From positions 17,135,072 through 17,199,071 of the forward strand of contig NC_092091.1 in NCBI RefSeq assembly GCF_045679555.1: a stretch of DNA of 64,000 nt. Direction: 5' to 3'. This stretch comes from Salvelinus alpinus. Lineage: Eukaryota > Chordata > Actinopteri > Salmoniformes > Salmonidae. The translations under genes and the position numbers were made by a program. Below are positions 1-13,097 of the stretch, piece after piece (position 1 is the first letter of the stretch; the number at the start of each line of letters is the position of its first letter). Below the pieces are notes generated by a model. The model was not told the origin of the DNA. It saw nothing but the letters and a program-made list of their open reading frames with translations, and did no database searches.

Positions 1-21
1 GATTACTGATTTATCACTTAC

Positions 22-3000
22 CTTGTCCCTTATGTGGATGTTGGTTAAGTACTCAGAGGGGACGTGGAAGTCTGAAAGATAGGAGGCACCAGGGTCACCA
101 ACAGGCTTAGTGTGGGGTATGTGTGTGTGGTCAGCGTAATATCTTACCAATGTCTTGAGGTCGACACGGTGCTGATGCCCAGGGGGAAGCAAACTTGGGG
201 TACAGGTTTCTGTCAGAAGAGGAGGGGACATGTTACTATCAACAGATTTAAGATGAATAAAAACATCTAACAAAACATTGATTTTGACTTCTGTAACCAT
301 TGAACCTAATGTTCAGACAGAGCAACCATCTTACTCTGGAGAGTTGAGGTTGAGTCCAAGCGTTGTGAGGTCACTCCCCAGTGCCAAGTGCACCATGCCC
401 GGGTCCGTCTCCGCTGCTCGGATAAACGTCAGCAAGCCAATCATCCCAAACTGGTCCGTCACCATTCCCCCGGGAATGTTCGTCACCCGCCCTACAGATG
501 TGGGAAAATCCACAGTGAGGGAAAATAATAACCAAGTAGAGCTTTCCCTACAGCTAATGCAAATGTGGACCATACCAACGGTCATGCAGGAACCATGTCA
601 AAACCCACTGAGGTACCCAGGTTGAGACCGAGAGGTGTGATTGGTTTAGCGGGCTCACCGTCAGGTAACACCTGGATCCCTTTCTTCTGGCTGTTGTTCT
701 GTGCTGAGCTCGTCTTGTCTCCGGGGAACTTAGGACCGTCTGCACTGGACGTGCTCTTGCCTGTAGAGTTTAGGTTCTGAACAAAGCAAAAAAACAATGA
801 GTGAATAATTCTCTTTTTTATTACATCTATAAGCCACATGACATCATGGAACATTGCTTTGAATATAGGATGTCCACTCTACTAATTCTATGGTGAAAGA
901 CTTGAATATGCAGTAGTTGTTGTTGCTCAACATAAGGAGGCCTTGTATGGTTGCCTGTCCATGTATGGCATGACAACGACCAATGAAAACAGACTGACAA
1001 CCAGACTAAAGGCAGCCTGTCTGTCTGTCTGACTGTCTGACTCACTGTTTTGCTGTCATCGTTGCTCAACGTGGAGTCCTTGTAGTTGGGACCAGGCAGT
1101 GCAGGGAAGTCCTCGTTGTGGATGGAGAAATCCTGCGTCGGCTCGTTCGATGGCTTCGTCACCATGCCAACTGATGAGGTCATGAGATGAAGAGAAGAGG
1201 CTTCTTAAATAAATCACCACAATGAGAAAGAAGTTTAGCCTTGGGTTATATATACACACACCATTGGAGAAGGCCTTCTCCCTTTCTTCATCACAATTTG
1301 CCACAGTTTATATTTGAAGAGAGACTGAAGTGGGTTGAGTATTTACACTGAGAATGTGTCTAGCAGTGTTGACTGGCCCACAGTAATATGACGAGGCAGT
1401 GATGCTTTGACATGTGCACTGCCAAGTTCCCTTTGCATCCAAGCCAAGTGCATTACAATGAGCCCTTCTTACAGGGAGCCCTTCTTTCTAGTGCACTACA
1501 CTGAGCCCTTACAATGGGTAGCCCTCCTAGTCTAGTCCACTATTATACACCCTTACTAGCGCACCATACAGAGTTCTTACCATAGGGGGCCCTTCCAGCT
1601 AGTGGGTTAAGTAGTGGCGTTGGGTTTGCGCTTCCTTCCCTCCGACTCCTGTCTGCTAACGCAGGGAAGTCAGACAGGTCTAGCCCCGTCACGTTTTCAC
1701 TGCCGTCTGTGAGGGGCAGGTTAAAGACTTGTAAGAAAGTAAAATGGTGTTACTCTTCATGCTGACAGCATCTTATAGAGTGTGTGAATTTATAGGTAAA
1801 GTGGATGTTGTAAAAACTTGATGACATAAAGCCTACAGGTAAACTGCGCTGAATGTGATGTATCATTGGATGGCCAGACTGAGCATCAGATAGCTGGTTA
1901 TTTTGAAGAGACACACTACTAACCTGTGCCATTGAAGATGTTGCTTGATAACGAGTTGTTCATTCCAAACGCCTGGTTCCGGTTCATCCCGAATCCCGAC
2001 ATGCTACAAAAATACAGAGGAGAACTTTAGCCTCCAACTGGATCACCCTCATATTCAATCATCACAAAAAACTATTGATGATTTAGACATTTAAACAGAG
2101 AGTTGAGAACAGCAGAGCTTTCAGTTGTATTGCCAGCCAGACCGAGACTGTACCTGTTGATGGTGAATGGCTGCCGTGCAGGCTGCTGTTTGGGCATACA
2201 GATAATGCTGGGGGGGCTGCGGTTGGGGCTGCCCAACCCTGAGCTGCCCATGCTGTTGGTCCTGCCGCCGCCCATCCCGATGCCCTGGCCCACCTGGGAG
2301 TGGTTCAGCATGTTCCTCGAGTTCATCGGCAGGATCCCCCTGTGGAGGAGACATGACGGGTTAGAGTTAGACTAATGGGTGAACAGAATGGCTTGATATG
2401 AAGCCAGGTGATTAGTTTACTAATAATGTCCTGTCCTGCTCTGGAACTACTGAACTGAACAGCTAACTAACTAACAGCAGAATAATGATTCCATAACATT
2501 TAAAACATTGGCTTATGTGGTCTCTCGGTCTCAAGAATCTCTTTCTCCAGCATCTCCATCTTACACACACCTGCTTGGCGAGGGTGGAGTATGGAGGGAC
2601 ATGGTGGGTACCCCAGTGGTGGGGGTGATATGGCTCGGTAGCGGAGTGCCTTGCGTTAAGCTGCGGTTTAACTGAGGCGTGTTGTTACCCATGCCCCTTA
2701 TCGAGAAGCCTAGTGCACCTGCAACAGGAGAAATAGAAACAGTCAACATGGGACTCTCATCAAATTCCAAAGTGACCAAAATATTGGATATTTCTCATAG
2801 CGATATTTTGAGATCAACAAGAAGTGTTGAAGTCTGTTTTGAATTGGGTATATTTAATCGGGTACATTTACAGGGTAATTATTCTAAATTTATCAAATAG
2901 CTCCAGGTATGACTTGACTACAAAATTGTTACAGACCAAAATTTATTACAGCCTTAGTAGAAAAGACACTGAAAACCACAGACAGAAATGTAAGTGAACA

Positions 3001-3592
3001 GATGCAGCCAGCTTACTCTGTGGGCCATATAAACTGGCCCCAAGCTGGGATAGTTGACCTGATGACGACGGTGAGGGAGACGAGAGCATCTAGGAGGACA
3101 AGGAGAGAGATAAACCACAAAGTGAGAGGGAAGGACTGGAAACAAGAATACCAACAGATGACAATACCCTTATCAATAACACATAATTGCACATTAGGGC
3201 AGTTCGTATATCATTATTTACAAATCACATTACATTGGAATTACACTGTAATTGGGGTATTCAATTTAAAGGATAATAATAATAACAACAACATCAATGC
3301 TAAGGCAAGTTATAGTCATATAGGATGATGGAGTAGCCTAAATCTCCCTAAATATGAAAAATAACCATAAACAGATTTACATTATAGAAGGACGTGAAAA
3401 CAATTTACTTACTTCAAGATCAAAGGGAGCTGTAGTAGGGATGTGCGATCGAGCAGACAGAGCACTTACGTCTTTGTCCGACCGATGTGGGTACATGGAC
3501 GGCTGGCTGTAGTACATGTTCTCATCAGGGTAGTCACTTTCCACCCCCTCTACAAACTTCTTTCTCGTAGCACTGAACATGCCGTTTGTCAC
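22..3592 (-). CDS. cnot2: CCR4-NOT transcription complex subunit 2, eleven coding exons, 3' end cut by window edge
   Basis: CNOT2 is a core scaffold subunit of the CCR4-NOT deadenylase complex. Exons in transcript order (minus strand): 3592-3470, 3089-3017, 2718-2571, 2339-2154, 2003-1924, 1706-1581, 1170-1046, 776-659, 491-335, 209-148, 71-22. All have AG acceptors and GT donors, phases join without a break, and together they hold 1248 nt. Diagnostic peptides, matched from recall of the vertebrate protein, are RKKFVEGVESDYPDENMYYS, NNTPQLNRSL, SIICMPKQQP, GLDLSDFPALADR, DFSIHNEDFPALPG and GMVTDQFGMIGLLTFIRAAE. The last exon in the window ends at IHIRDK, the start of the C-terminal NOT box, so that domain lies beyond base 1. 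Vertebrate CNOT2 normally begins with a ~16-residue exon upstream of VTNGMFSATRKK; I could not find it between 3.6 and 13 kb. Confidence 0.94.
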
Positions 3593-3861
3593 CTACAGAG
3601 AGTGGGAAGAAGGAACAGGTTTAAATATCTCAATTCCTCAACAGTCCATAGAAATTGAGACTGTCGACCAGCATGTCTGGATCCACTGTCCACACTGTTT
3701 ATATCAGATTTAAAAAACGATAATGGACAGGACAGGAGAGAAACACACAAGCCACGCAGTAGTGTACAATGACTATGGTCTACTACACATTCAGTTTCAA
3801 CTGGTCCGACATCACAGCTCACTACCAGACAACACGCCCACACCTTGCGCAATGTGTGCAT

Positions 3862-4060
3862 ACCAATGCTTGACTTGGAATTAAATAGGTTCCAGTACTC
3901 ATTTTGGGTGCCGGTACTGTTTATATTTAGGTGCAGGAGCTCCACAATAGTTGAGAGGTAATATACTACCGTATAAGACGAACAGGAGCTCAAGCAGTAG
4001 ACAATCTGACGTGCTGGTTACTCAGCTCCACTGAGCTCCTGCCCAAGTCAAGTACTGGTG
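3862..4060. mobile_element. Small TIR element (MITE-like) upstream of the first located cnot2 coding exon
   Basis: The left end (accaatgcttgacttgg) and right end (ccaagtcaagtactggt) are inverted copies with about 15 of 17 matches. The inside contains a second inverted pair around GGAGCTC-type words (caggagctcc near 3931, gagctcctgc near 4033). No coding capacity. The class (hAT-like?) is a guess. Confidence 0.5.
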
Positions 4061-4675
4061 CATACAGTGTGCCTTACAAAACTCATTTACAATCGCGTAT
4101 ATAGTGTTGTTGATTTTCCACTCACTGTTATCATGCTGGTGTGTGAAAATGCATTGGTCAACATACAAAAACTGTGTCCATCCCTGCAGCGTTGCCTCAG
4201 AACAATTCAACAAGCTTCTGCTCAGGTGACACTATAAGGTTCAGTTATTATTCTCTACACCAAACTTTCCGTAAAGCATTTTGTGGCTAACGTTAACTAA
4301 CAATACAGCGCGAGTCTGATTAGTTATAATAACAGTTAGTTCAACAACAAGCATCACTAGACTAACGTTAGCTAGCTAAATCCCTCCAATTCAACAACCC
4401 TTGTCAGGCAGTCTGCTTGCCTATAGGTAGCGATGTGCAGGTTGGGCCTGTTGTGTCTCCTATCCAGTTCCCAGTACCTTTCGGTCTCAATTTACGCTAG
4501 GAGCCACAGACAAAAACAGAGCGCAGAAGACTTTTCGAATTCAAATCTGCCAACCCGGTCCAAAACACACCAATCCGAATGACAAGGACAAAAAAGATGA
4601 ATGTGTTGTGATGTGACGATTCGAGTCGGACCAAACGGGGTTATATTTGAGGGAAAAATACTGTAAAAACCTCAC

Positions 4676-4850
4676 CGCATTAATTTCCCTTCTCCTCGTA
4701 GCTAGATCCAAGATGGCTGTGTATTCAGTATTCCACAATCGAGAATCCTGGGTGAATAGCCTTTGCCCTCTGACCTCTCTACAACCTCCTAACCATTTCC
4801 GCACACAAATTTTGAACGTTCTACTTCTGTGGGTACAAAGTGGCTAATAC
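4676..4850 (-). promoter_or_regulatory. Candidate non-coding first exon and promoter of cnot2
   Basis: On the minus strand a GTGAGG donor follows base 4676. About 30 bases upstream of it is GCCATCTTGG, a YY1-like element often found at transcription starts of housekeeping genes. No open frame continues into the donor. The link to cnot2 is inferred from orientation and distance only; transcript ends are not visible in sequence. Confidence 0.3.
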
Positions 4851-5617
4851 ACTACAGGATGTATTTGAATGGTCTGCAGTATTATTTTTCTAGTTACATA
4901 TATTGTTGGGTGAACTCACTATCGGTAGAAAATGATCAGTGTATCAACAAACTCAGTAGGTAAATAAATCCAAAAATGATAATAAGCCACTCTCATTTAT
5001 ATTATTTTCAAAACATAGAGGCAATGAACCCAGGCATAAGTGATATGACATCACGGTAGTAGCCTATACATCAGGGATCATCAACTAGATTCAGCCGTGG
5101 GCCGATTTTTTCTTGAGTGGATGATCAGAGCTAGTGGTGCACGACTCCAAGATTTTTGGAATCGACTTCGACTCCTGTGGATGGAGTTGAAAGGAGTCGA
5201 CTCTTGCTCAAAACGCGCTGAAACGGATGCGAACACACGTACATACAACCTCATTATTGCGGAGTCCTACTAGGAAGACTACATTTGCGTTCTAGAGGAC
5301 TGACATAAGCATGATGCTGCCCATTTGCTAATCAATTTAGTCTATAAAAAGACTGTTTTGTTTGAATATAGAAGGTGATGTGTAGGAACTAGACAATTTC
5401 ATTGATATTTCTGCTGTGTGCAGCCTTGACCATCCCATGGGTTGATGTGTCACACTCTACGATCATAATCGTTTTCTTTGCCATATTATAGCCCTATTCC
5501 GACGGGTATTACTAAAGAGGTTGGTTTTGTCATTATTACCCAAGTATGTGCATTATTTATTCCAGAGGACGATTCACACAGGATTCGTTTTTTTCAAAAC
5601 TAATTCATATGTATATT

Positions 5618-7213
5618 CACTACCGTTCAAAAGTTTGGGGTCACTTAGAAATGTCCTTGTTTTCCATGAAAACATACATAAAATGAATAGGAAATATGGT
5701 CAAGACGTTGACAAGGTTATAAATAATGATGTTTAATTGAAATAATAATTGTGTCCTTCAAACTTTGCTTTCATCAAAGAATCCTCCATTTGCATTAATT
5801 ACAGCCTTGCAGACCTTTGGCATTCTAGTTGTCAGTTTGTTGTGGTAATCTGAAGAGATTTCACCCCATGCTTCCTGAAGCACCTCCCACAAATTGGATT
5901 GGCTTGGCTTGATGGTCACTTCTTATGTACCATATGGTCAAGCTGCTCCCACAACAGCTAAATAGGGTTGAGATCCGGTGACTGTGCTGGCCACTCCATT
6001 ATAGACAGAATGCCAGCTGACTGCTTCTTCCCTAAATAGTTATTGCATAGTTTGGAGCTGTGCTTTGTGTTATTGTCCTGTTGTAGGAGGAAATTGGCTC
6101 CAATTATGCACCGTCCACAGGGTATGGCATGGCGTTGCAAAATGGAGTGATAGCGTTCCGTCTTCAAGATCCCTTCTACCCTGTACAAATCTCCCACTTA
6201 ACCACAACCAAAGATCCCCAAACAATCACATTGCCTACACCATGCTTGACAGATGGCGTAAAACCCTCTTCCAGCATCTTTTCATTTTTCTGCGTCTCAC
6301 GAATGTTCTTCTTTGTGATCCGAACAACTCAAACATAGATTTGTCTGTCCATAACACTTTTTTCCAATCTTCCTCTGTCCGGTGTCTGTGTTGTTTTGCC
6401 CATCTTAAACTGTTATTTTTATTGGCCAGTCTGAGATATGGCTTTTTCTTTGCAACTCTGCCTAGGCCAGCATCCCGGAGTCGCCTCTTCACTGTTGATG
6501 TTGAGGCTGGTGTTTGCGGGTACTATTTCATGAAGCTGCCAGTTGAGGACTTGTGAGGCTTCTGTTTCTCAAACTAGACACTCTAATGTACTTGCCCTCT
6601 TGCTCAGTTGTGCATCGGGGCCTCCCACTCCTCTTTCTATTCTGGTTAGAGCCAGTTGGCGCTGTTCTGTGGAGGGAGTAGTACACACCGTTGTACAAGC
6701 TCTTCAGTGTCTTGTCAATTTCTCACATGTAATAGCCTTGATTTCTCAGAACAAGAACAGACTGACGAGTTTCAGAAGAAAGTGCTTTGTTTCTGGCCAT
6801 TTTGAGCCTGTAATCTAACCCACAAATGCTGATGCGCCAGATACTCAACTAGTCTAAAGAAGGCCAGTTTTATTGCTTCCTTAAATCAGCACAACAGTTT
6901 TCAGCTGCGCTAACATAATTGCAAAAGGGTTTTCTAATGATTAATAAGCCTTTTAAAATTATAAACCTGGATTAGCTAACACAACGTGCCTTTGGAACAC
7001 AGGAGTGATGGTAGCTGATTATGGGCCTCTGTTCGCCTATGTAAATATTCCATTAAAAACCAGCTGTTTCCAGCTACAATAGTCATTTACAACATTAACA
7101 ATGTCTACACTGTATTTCTGATCAATTTGATGTTATTTTAATGGACCAAACATTTACTTTTCTTTCAAAAACAAGGACATTTCTAAGTGACCTCAAACGT
7201 TTGAAAGGTAGTG
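5618..7213 (-). mobile_element. Tc1-like transposon, full length, inactive transposase
   Basis: Terminal inverted repeats begin cactaccgttcaaaagttt and end (minus strand) cactacctttcaaacgtt; TA follows the right end. Transposase pieces lie on the minus strand in different frames. Around 6235-6492 is the part with VLWTDKSMFELFG, holding the first catalytic Asp. Around 5958-6197 is QQDNNTKH with the second Asp, followed by PAQSPDLNPI before the usual Glu. The frame breaks between them show a dead copy. Related fragments lie at 53696-54785 and 61336-61662. Confidence 0.9.
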
Positions 7214-7856
7214 TATGTCTAGACGATAATAGGCTACACTAATAACTCGTGCTTGGCTGCCAAATGTATAGGTCTCCCAATAATATTTAAATTGATGAAG
7301 TGTGATCCTAATCATTATTTTAATGATCTATGGTAGACTTCCTTTCTAATTACAATGCCCCCCCCCCCAAGATACCAAGATGCCTATGCCCACGGTTCTG
7401 ACTATCTGTCTGCCTGCTCCGATCCTCTCTCTCCCTCGTGGTTGCCCTTGCTGGCTCGCCTGCTCCTCTTTCTCATTGCTATGAAAAACACTAGTGTGTG
7501 TTTGGTCATCGGTCTGTTGTGTGTAGAATAGCTCAGCCTACTCGTTAATAGCCCCTATGTTAGAGCCGATTTGGACATATTTGTATAAAAGACAGAACAT
7601 ACAGAGCTCCATGTACGTTTGTGTAAATATATTAAATATGAATGTATATGATGAAATATTAGGTACGTACCTTTATGATTTATATTTACCTGATTGAGAT
7701 ATATTCATTTGTTATTAGTGTAACTTAGTTTTTGGCCCCCCCTCTTGCCCATTCATTGCACTGTGGTAAATGTGTTAGGATAAAGGCAGGAAGTTGGGCC
7801 TTCGGTGGGAGGAGTCCTAGCTAGACGCGGGAGCATTATAGTCTTCTGACCATACA

Positions 7857-8632
7857 AATCAAATCAAATCAAATTTTATTAGTCACATACACATGGTTAG
7901 CAGATGTTAATGCGAGTGTAGCGAAATGCTTGTGCTTCTAGTTCCGACAATGCAGTAATAACCAACAAGTAATCTAACCTAACAATTCCACAACTACTAC
8001 CTTATACACACAAGTGTAAAGGGATAAAGAATATGTACATAAAGATATATGAGTGAGTGATGGTACAGAACGGCATAGGCAAGATGCAGTAGATGGTATA
8101 GAGTACAGTATATACATATGAGATGAGTAATGTAGGGTATGTAAACATAAAGTGGCATAGTTTAAAGTGGCTAGTGATACATGTATTACATAAAGATGGC
8201 AAGATGCAGTAGATGATATAGAGTACAGTATATACATATACATATGAGATGAGTAATGTAGGGTATGTAAACATTATATTAAGTGGCATTGTTTAAAGTG
8301 GCTAGTGGTACATTTTTACATAATTTCCATCAATTCCCATTATTAAAGTGGCTGGAGTTGAGTCAGTATGTTGGCAGCGGCCGCTAAATGTTAGTGGTGG
8401 CTGTTTAACAGTCTGATGGCCTTGAGATAGAAGCTGTTTTTCAGTCTCTCGGTCCCTGCTTTGATGCACCTGTACTGACCTCGCCTTCTGGATGATAGCG
8501 GGGTGAACAGGCAGTGGCTTGGGTGGTTGTTGTCCTTGATGATCTTTATGGCCTTCCTGTGACATCGGGTGGTGTAGGTGTCCTGGAGGGCAGGTAGTTT
8601 GCCCCCGGTGATGCGTTGTGCAGACAGGTCAT
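7857..8632 (-). mobile_element. L2/CR1-type LINE, 5'-truncated 3' end
   Basis: Read on the minus strand it starts inside the reverse-transcriptase C-terminal region (frame gives HPSHCLFTPLSSRR and LKNSFYLKAIRLLNS, paralleling the L2 copies at 36 and 40 kb). It continues through a 3' UTR and ends in a (TTTGA)n-type tail, seen on the plus strand as repeated CAAAT at 7857-7880. A shorter copy of the same tail lies at 55793-55917. The ORFs in the 3' UTR are not genes. Confidence 0.85.
8081..8320. repeat. 120-bp tandem duplication inside the LINE 3' UTR
   Basis: aagatgcagtagatgg at 8081 recurs as aagatgcagtagatga at 8201. The two units stay alignable to about 8320, the second carrying small insertions (extra tatacata and atattaag). 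Confidence 0.85.
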
Positions 8633-9539
8633 ATTATGTATTTTCCATGTCAAGTAATCTTTGCTTTAAGTTGATTGGAGAATCAATTTTTTTGTTAGAT
8701 ATAAGAAGAATAAACCTTTTTGTTGCACCATGCGTACGAAACACTCCACTTTCAGGCTAGGGCAGTGGCTATGGTAAAGAGGAAAGGAAGCCACTACACC
8801 ATACTTTACTGAACTTGCATAAGACATTGCAAATCAATAAATTGCTAAATACAGGATTGTGAAAGCCTACAGCCTACATCTTTGTCATAAAAATTATATG
8901 AGAAACCTATCATTAGCATCACCATATCCTGTTCCTTAATTGTTTGAAACCTGGACGTTTTACTTCATATTATGAGGCATGTTTTACCTTGTCAAAATCC
9001 TACCATAAAAACCTGGTGGCAATTATTTTTTTATTAAGACTTACTAATATGTGTTTCCTGCTCTTTTCTTTAAACATTTTTTAATTGTCTAGCTGCCAAA
9101 TGCATTATCCGAATCTTATGTGCGTTGCATGTGCGTTTTAGGACCGTGTTTTCTGGAAATTGCATTTTGGAACGTTCACGTGTAACCTACTGCCATGCTG
9201 TACATTGCTGCCCCTACAATGTGAATAAATAATATTTTATCAACATTTGAAGCTAAACATTCCGATCTGTTCCATCAGCCGTATTAATTGATGTGGCGTA
9301 TGCCTTGACTAAACTAATTTGATACGTATCAGTCTGGATTAAGAAGTGAGTATTTGCAATGCCCACTGAAAAGTAAGTGGGTATACGGCGTATACCCTCC
9401 ACTAAACCACTGGCAAATAGTTTCCTCCGTTACAAAAATAATGAATCTTAGGAGTCAAGCTTGACACCCAGAAATGCGAGTCGACGGGCAAGGAGTCAGG
9501 GAATCGATTATTTTGGAGTCAACTCCCCACCATACATGG

Positions 9540-10345
9540 GACCAGAACATAATTACCAATCATTTGTAGATTGCAAATTGACTGCAAGAAGCCCAAACAG
9601 ATAATACTTTACTAAACACAGTCATTTCAAACCTTGCTTACATTTGGGGAACCCTGCTATACATGATATCATATTGTATCACCATATCATATTGATACAG
9701 TATGTCACTCACTAGCTACGAATCACCTTCACTAATGAATGTCAATAAGGATTCAAAAAGTATTACCTTATATCTATTCTATTTCTAACATTTGAAAGCA
9801 TCTGCAAGGATTCTCATTGTTCTCCATCATTCCATTGTTCTATGTGTTATGCATAACACATTGTATAATTTAATTTATGCCATAGGCCTATCGGTTAACA
9901 GAGCATGTTGGATAAAATAAGTTGTCCTCTCCAATCTCTCTACAGTATTACATCCTATGGAGGGACCACCATATTGCCCACATTTTCTCCCTCATCAGTC
10001 GGTACCGTATTTCTAAGCCACCAGATGAAGAGTAATGTGCTGCCTAGAGAGGAGGGCTGGAGCTAAAAACAGTCTATCAGAGCACAGTCTGCCCCCCCAG
10101 GCCTGATAAGGGAAATTAAATTCCTGCCCTTTATCTGGAAAATAGCCCCTAATGAAGGTACAGGAGATAACGTAGGAAATTCACACTTCAGAGTGTACTA
10201 ACGAGACAACAGATGATACCACCTTCCAGATTGCAGAGAATTACGTAACAGGGTTATGTAATTGAAAATGGTTCCCATGCACATGGTAGAGTAAGAACAG
10301 ATTAAGTCACATAATGTGGCCAAAAACAAGCTCAAACTCACTCTA
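9540..10345. other. Intergenic, no feature seen
   Basis: No ORF with recognisable content and no clear repeat ends. A-T rich spacer between the composite transposon and the next TIR element. Confidence 0.5.
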
Positions 10346-10348
10346 CAG

Positions 10349-11874
10349 TAGGGGAGAGTGGGGTAAGTTGAGACAAAGGGGTAAGTTGAGGGTTCTTTGT
10401 TTCTATTTATTTGTCATCTTCTTTTTCTTCTTCTATGGTATTATGGCGGTCAGCAAAGAAATGTTAGAGGTGCATGCCACCACCTACTGGATGGGTGAAA
10501 ACTGATCAACTTTAATGCATAAATAACAGGGGAAGAGGAAGGGTGAACAAAAACTTCACTCCTTCAATCTCATTCAAATGTCGTCTCAGATCCCTACACA
10601 GGTTCAGGAGCCTGAGAGGGGTTGAACCTCTTCATTCAGTATTCCCTGTCATGTTTTGGCCGTGAAGTCCTGATGATCCCAAAATATTTTTGCCGCCTTC
10701 GCAATGATTTCTAGTTTCTTTGATTTTTTTATTTGTTTGTCCAGTGCAATTTATCACTTGTGCGATAAACACAATAAAGTCTACCTTCTTCACTGTTAGT
10801 ATCCCAGGATCCCTCTGATGAATGACATTCACTGAGTGGCATCCACTCTCATCTTATATCCACTTGCTCCTTCCGCTACTTGCACTGCCTCCACATAGGA
10901 GACCTGCGGGATAGCCCTGATCCTAGCAAGCTAATATAACAGCTTTTACCCTATCAGGGCAATCTGGAGCGTGATTCCCATTACAATTACAGGACCATGC
11001 TTCCTCAGACTCTTCAACAACAACAAATACTTGCCACATGTCCAAACGTTTTACAATTATAACACTGAAGCAGATTTTGTACATACTGTCTTCACTGAAT
11101 ATCTCACATTCCCAAATGTTATATGAGTCAGTAGAAAAACTTAATCAAACGACAGCAAAACTGATAGGCTTTCCAACTTCTTTCCGTCAATCATTGAGAT
11201 TTAACGACGTGCGTCTACCACTCCAGGTATGTTCTCCCTAATCCACAAAGCCTCAATGTCCTACAAGACGTCAGAGATGACACCTTTATTCGATGCCCTA
11301 CTCTGAAAATCATAGCTTTCCACATCATACATTAATAGTTTGTAGAGCTTGACACACAGGAAATCAACATACCGCTTCTGGTCACCCTGACCGAATCCAC
11401 TTTTCCCAATGTGTCCTTTACCATCTTTGAGACCACGAACAAACAGGTCACCCAAAAAAGCATCCTTGCTGGTGAAACGCACTCCAACAATATATTCATC
11501 TTAATTTCCAACTTTAGACCTTTTATTTCCATTCTTCTTTCTCACCATTGTCCACTTATCATTCTCATCAACTCCACTCGCACCAACAAAATCAGACATT
11601 GTATCTGTTTCCACCATTACATGCATTTGTAGGCGGTTTAACTTACCCTGTCATGCGGTTACCCCATACCCGGGGTAAGTTGTGGCAGGAGACCACTTTT
11701 TTTGGACAAGCTATGTTTTCAAAACTGTAATGTTTACATGAATTCTGATTATGTCCAGGGAAATACAACATCCGGAAATATATGTAGATAGCTTTGATAG
11801 AAAGAATACTATATTTCCCTTGACAGAGTGATGCTGATTGTAAAAAATGGCTCAACTTATCCCACTCTCCCCTA
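10349..11874. mobile_element. TIR element with GGGGAGAGTGGG ends
   Basis: The left end taggggagagtggggtaagt is matched by an inverted right end at 11851-11874 (minus strand taggggagagtgggataagt); the TIRs agree at 23 of 24 positions. The motif ggggtaagttg also recurs internally at about 10379 and 11682. No transposase is recognised. Superfamily not assigned. Confidence 0.65.
10632..11640 (-). pseudogene. Possible LINE ORF1-like remnant inside the TIR element
   Basis: Minus-strand translation near 10632-10832 gives VKKVDFIVFIAQVINCTGQT, which resembles the C-terminal part of ORF1 (gag-like) proteins of fish LINEs as I remember them. Flanking frames are broken. The direction is the same through about 11.6 kb, but most of it is not recognisable. 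A weak call based on one short stretch. Confidence 0.35.
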
Positions 11875-13094
11875 TGCAGTCTGGCTCTGGACTGATTGCA
11901 TCCCACTTTAATCTTCTTTAAAAGCAATTGAAACAGAAAGACTACATACAGTACACTTCCCAGAAGCTCAGTAACCCCAGCCACCAGCTGTGGCTAGGTG
12001 TCCATAGCCCTCACACACTCACAGCTCACACCAAGTCAACGTGTGAGCAAAGCAGACAGGACTCCTTAACTTGGGGTTGACAAAGCCCAGGCCACTCTGG
12101 CATTTACATCCCCCTGATATGCCTCTTTAATTTTTTGGAGGCTGTTACTTAATTTTCCACTCCATGCAGCAAACATTTCAAACCACCCGATGATTTAAAG
12201 CTTTTCCAGCTTGACCAAAACACTCTCTGGCTCTCTCACACGGCTGCTTGCAACACTGTGCCATAGTTCAGAAACATGACAGCCTCTGCTAACAGTCACA
12301 AATTCTGCACATTATTTAAGAGTGAAAGGCCACTTGTGTGGCGATGATAAAGACTTGGCTCCCAGGCTGTGTGAGGGCTTGTAGACGGACAGAATGTAGA
12401 TGACCTCCCGTGCTCTTTGATCACTTAACACCTCATACGCTTATCAACTGACTACATTCTGTTCTGCAGAACATAGACCACCCCCACCCCTTGCTCTCTC
12501 ACGTTATGCAGAGGGGGAAAGTCATTAAGCACAAATGGGGAGGAGTGAGCAGCTCGTCATTTGCTACTGCTTAAGAGCCTAGGCAAAGCTCAGAGCCACA
12601 GACAGAAAGAGAGCGAGCCAACAGAGGTCTGTGCAAGGGTCTGGGAATATCGGCAACACTTTCACTAGGTGGGATACAACACTGACATACCACTATTTGG
12701 GGGAAAGCTGGCAAACATAATTTGGAAGTCTTATTGTGAGAAGGATCCCCTCAATCCGCACGACTCTCTAAAGTAGGTGTTTTTATAGAGACCGTCAAGT
12801 ATAATCTCCAGCTTTGTGGGGGTCACAACATGCATGGACTGGTAGTTTGACATTGGAATTGCCTTTCTGGGTTTCAGTCAAGTTGTAAGGGATTCAGTCA
12901 TCTAGTCATATTTCCAGTGTTATTCTTGTTGTTTTTTGTAAAATGGCATCAGACTTGACAGCTTCTACTGCTAATCATGACAGTTAGAGAATGGACTTTC
13001 CTGGACATTCTTCCATGAGCTGCTCACTCCCCCCTCAGCTCTGCGGCTGAACCAGAGTGGGTGTAGGGCAGCATCAGGGACACTCAGGCTTCTC
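11875..13094. other. Upstream region of lrrc10, no gene
   Basis: No repeat ends or ORFs of note. It should hold the lrrc10 promoter. A polypyrimidine stretch with CAG at 13031-13038 (ctcccccctcag) could be a splice acceptor for an untranslated first exon; this is not testable from sequence alone. Confidence 0.4.
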
Positions 13095-13097
13095 ATG

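Larger units (their letters stand above)
5131..9537. mobile_element. Probable decayed hAT-like element with nested insertions
   Basis: The left end reads ggtgcacgactccaagattt followed by tggaatcgacttcgactcc. The right end, read on the minus strand, begins ggtggggagttgactccaaa and continues with aatcgattccctgactcc. These are imperfect inverted copies rich in GACTCC and ATCGA words. A complete Tc1 (5618-7213) and a LINE 3' end (7857-8632) lie inside and account for over half the length. I see no transposase in the rest. The pairing of the two ends as one element is inferred. Confidence 0.45.

Noticed and set aside
7974..8289. Tyr/Ser-rich repetitive minus-strand ORFs
   Set aside because: They translate the tandem 120-bp unit of a LINE 3' UTR.
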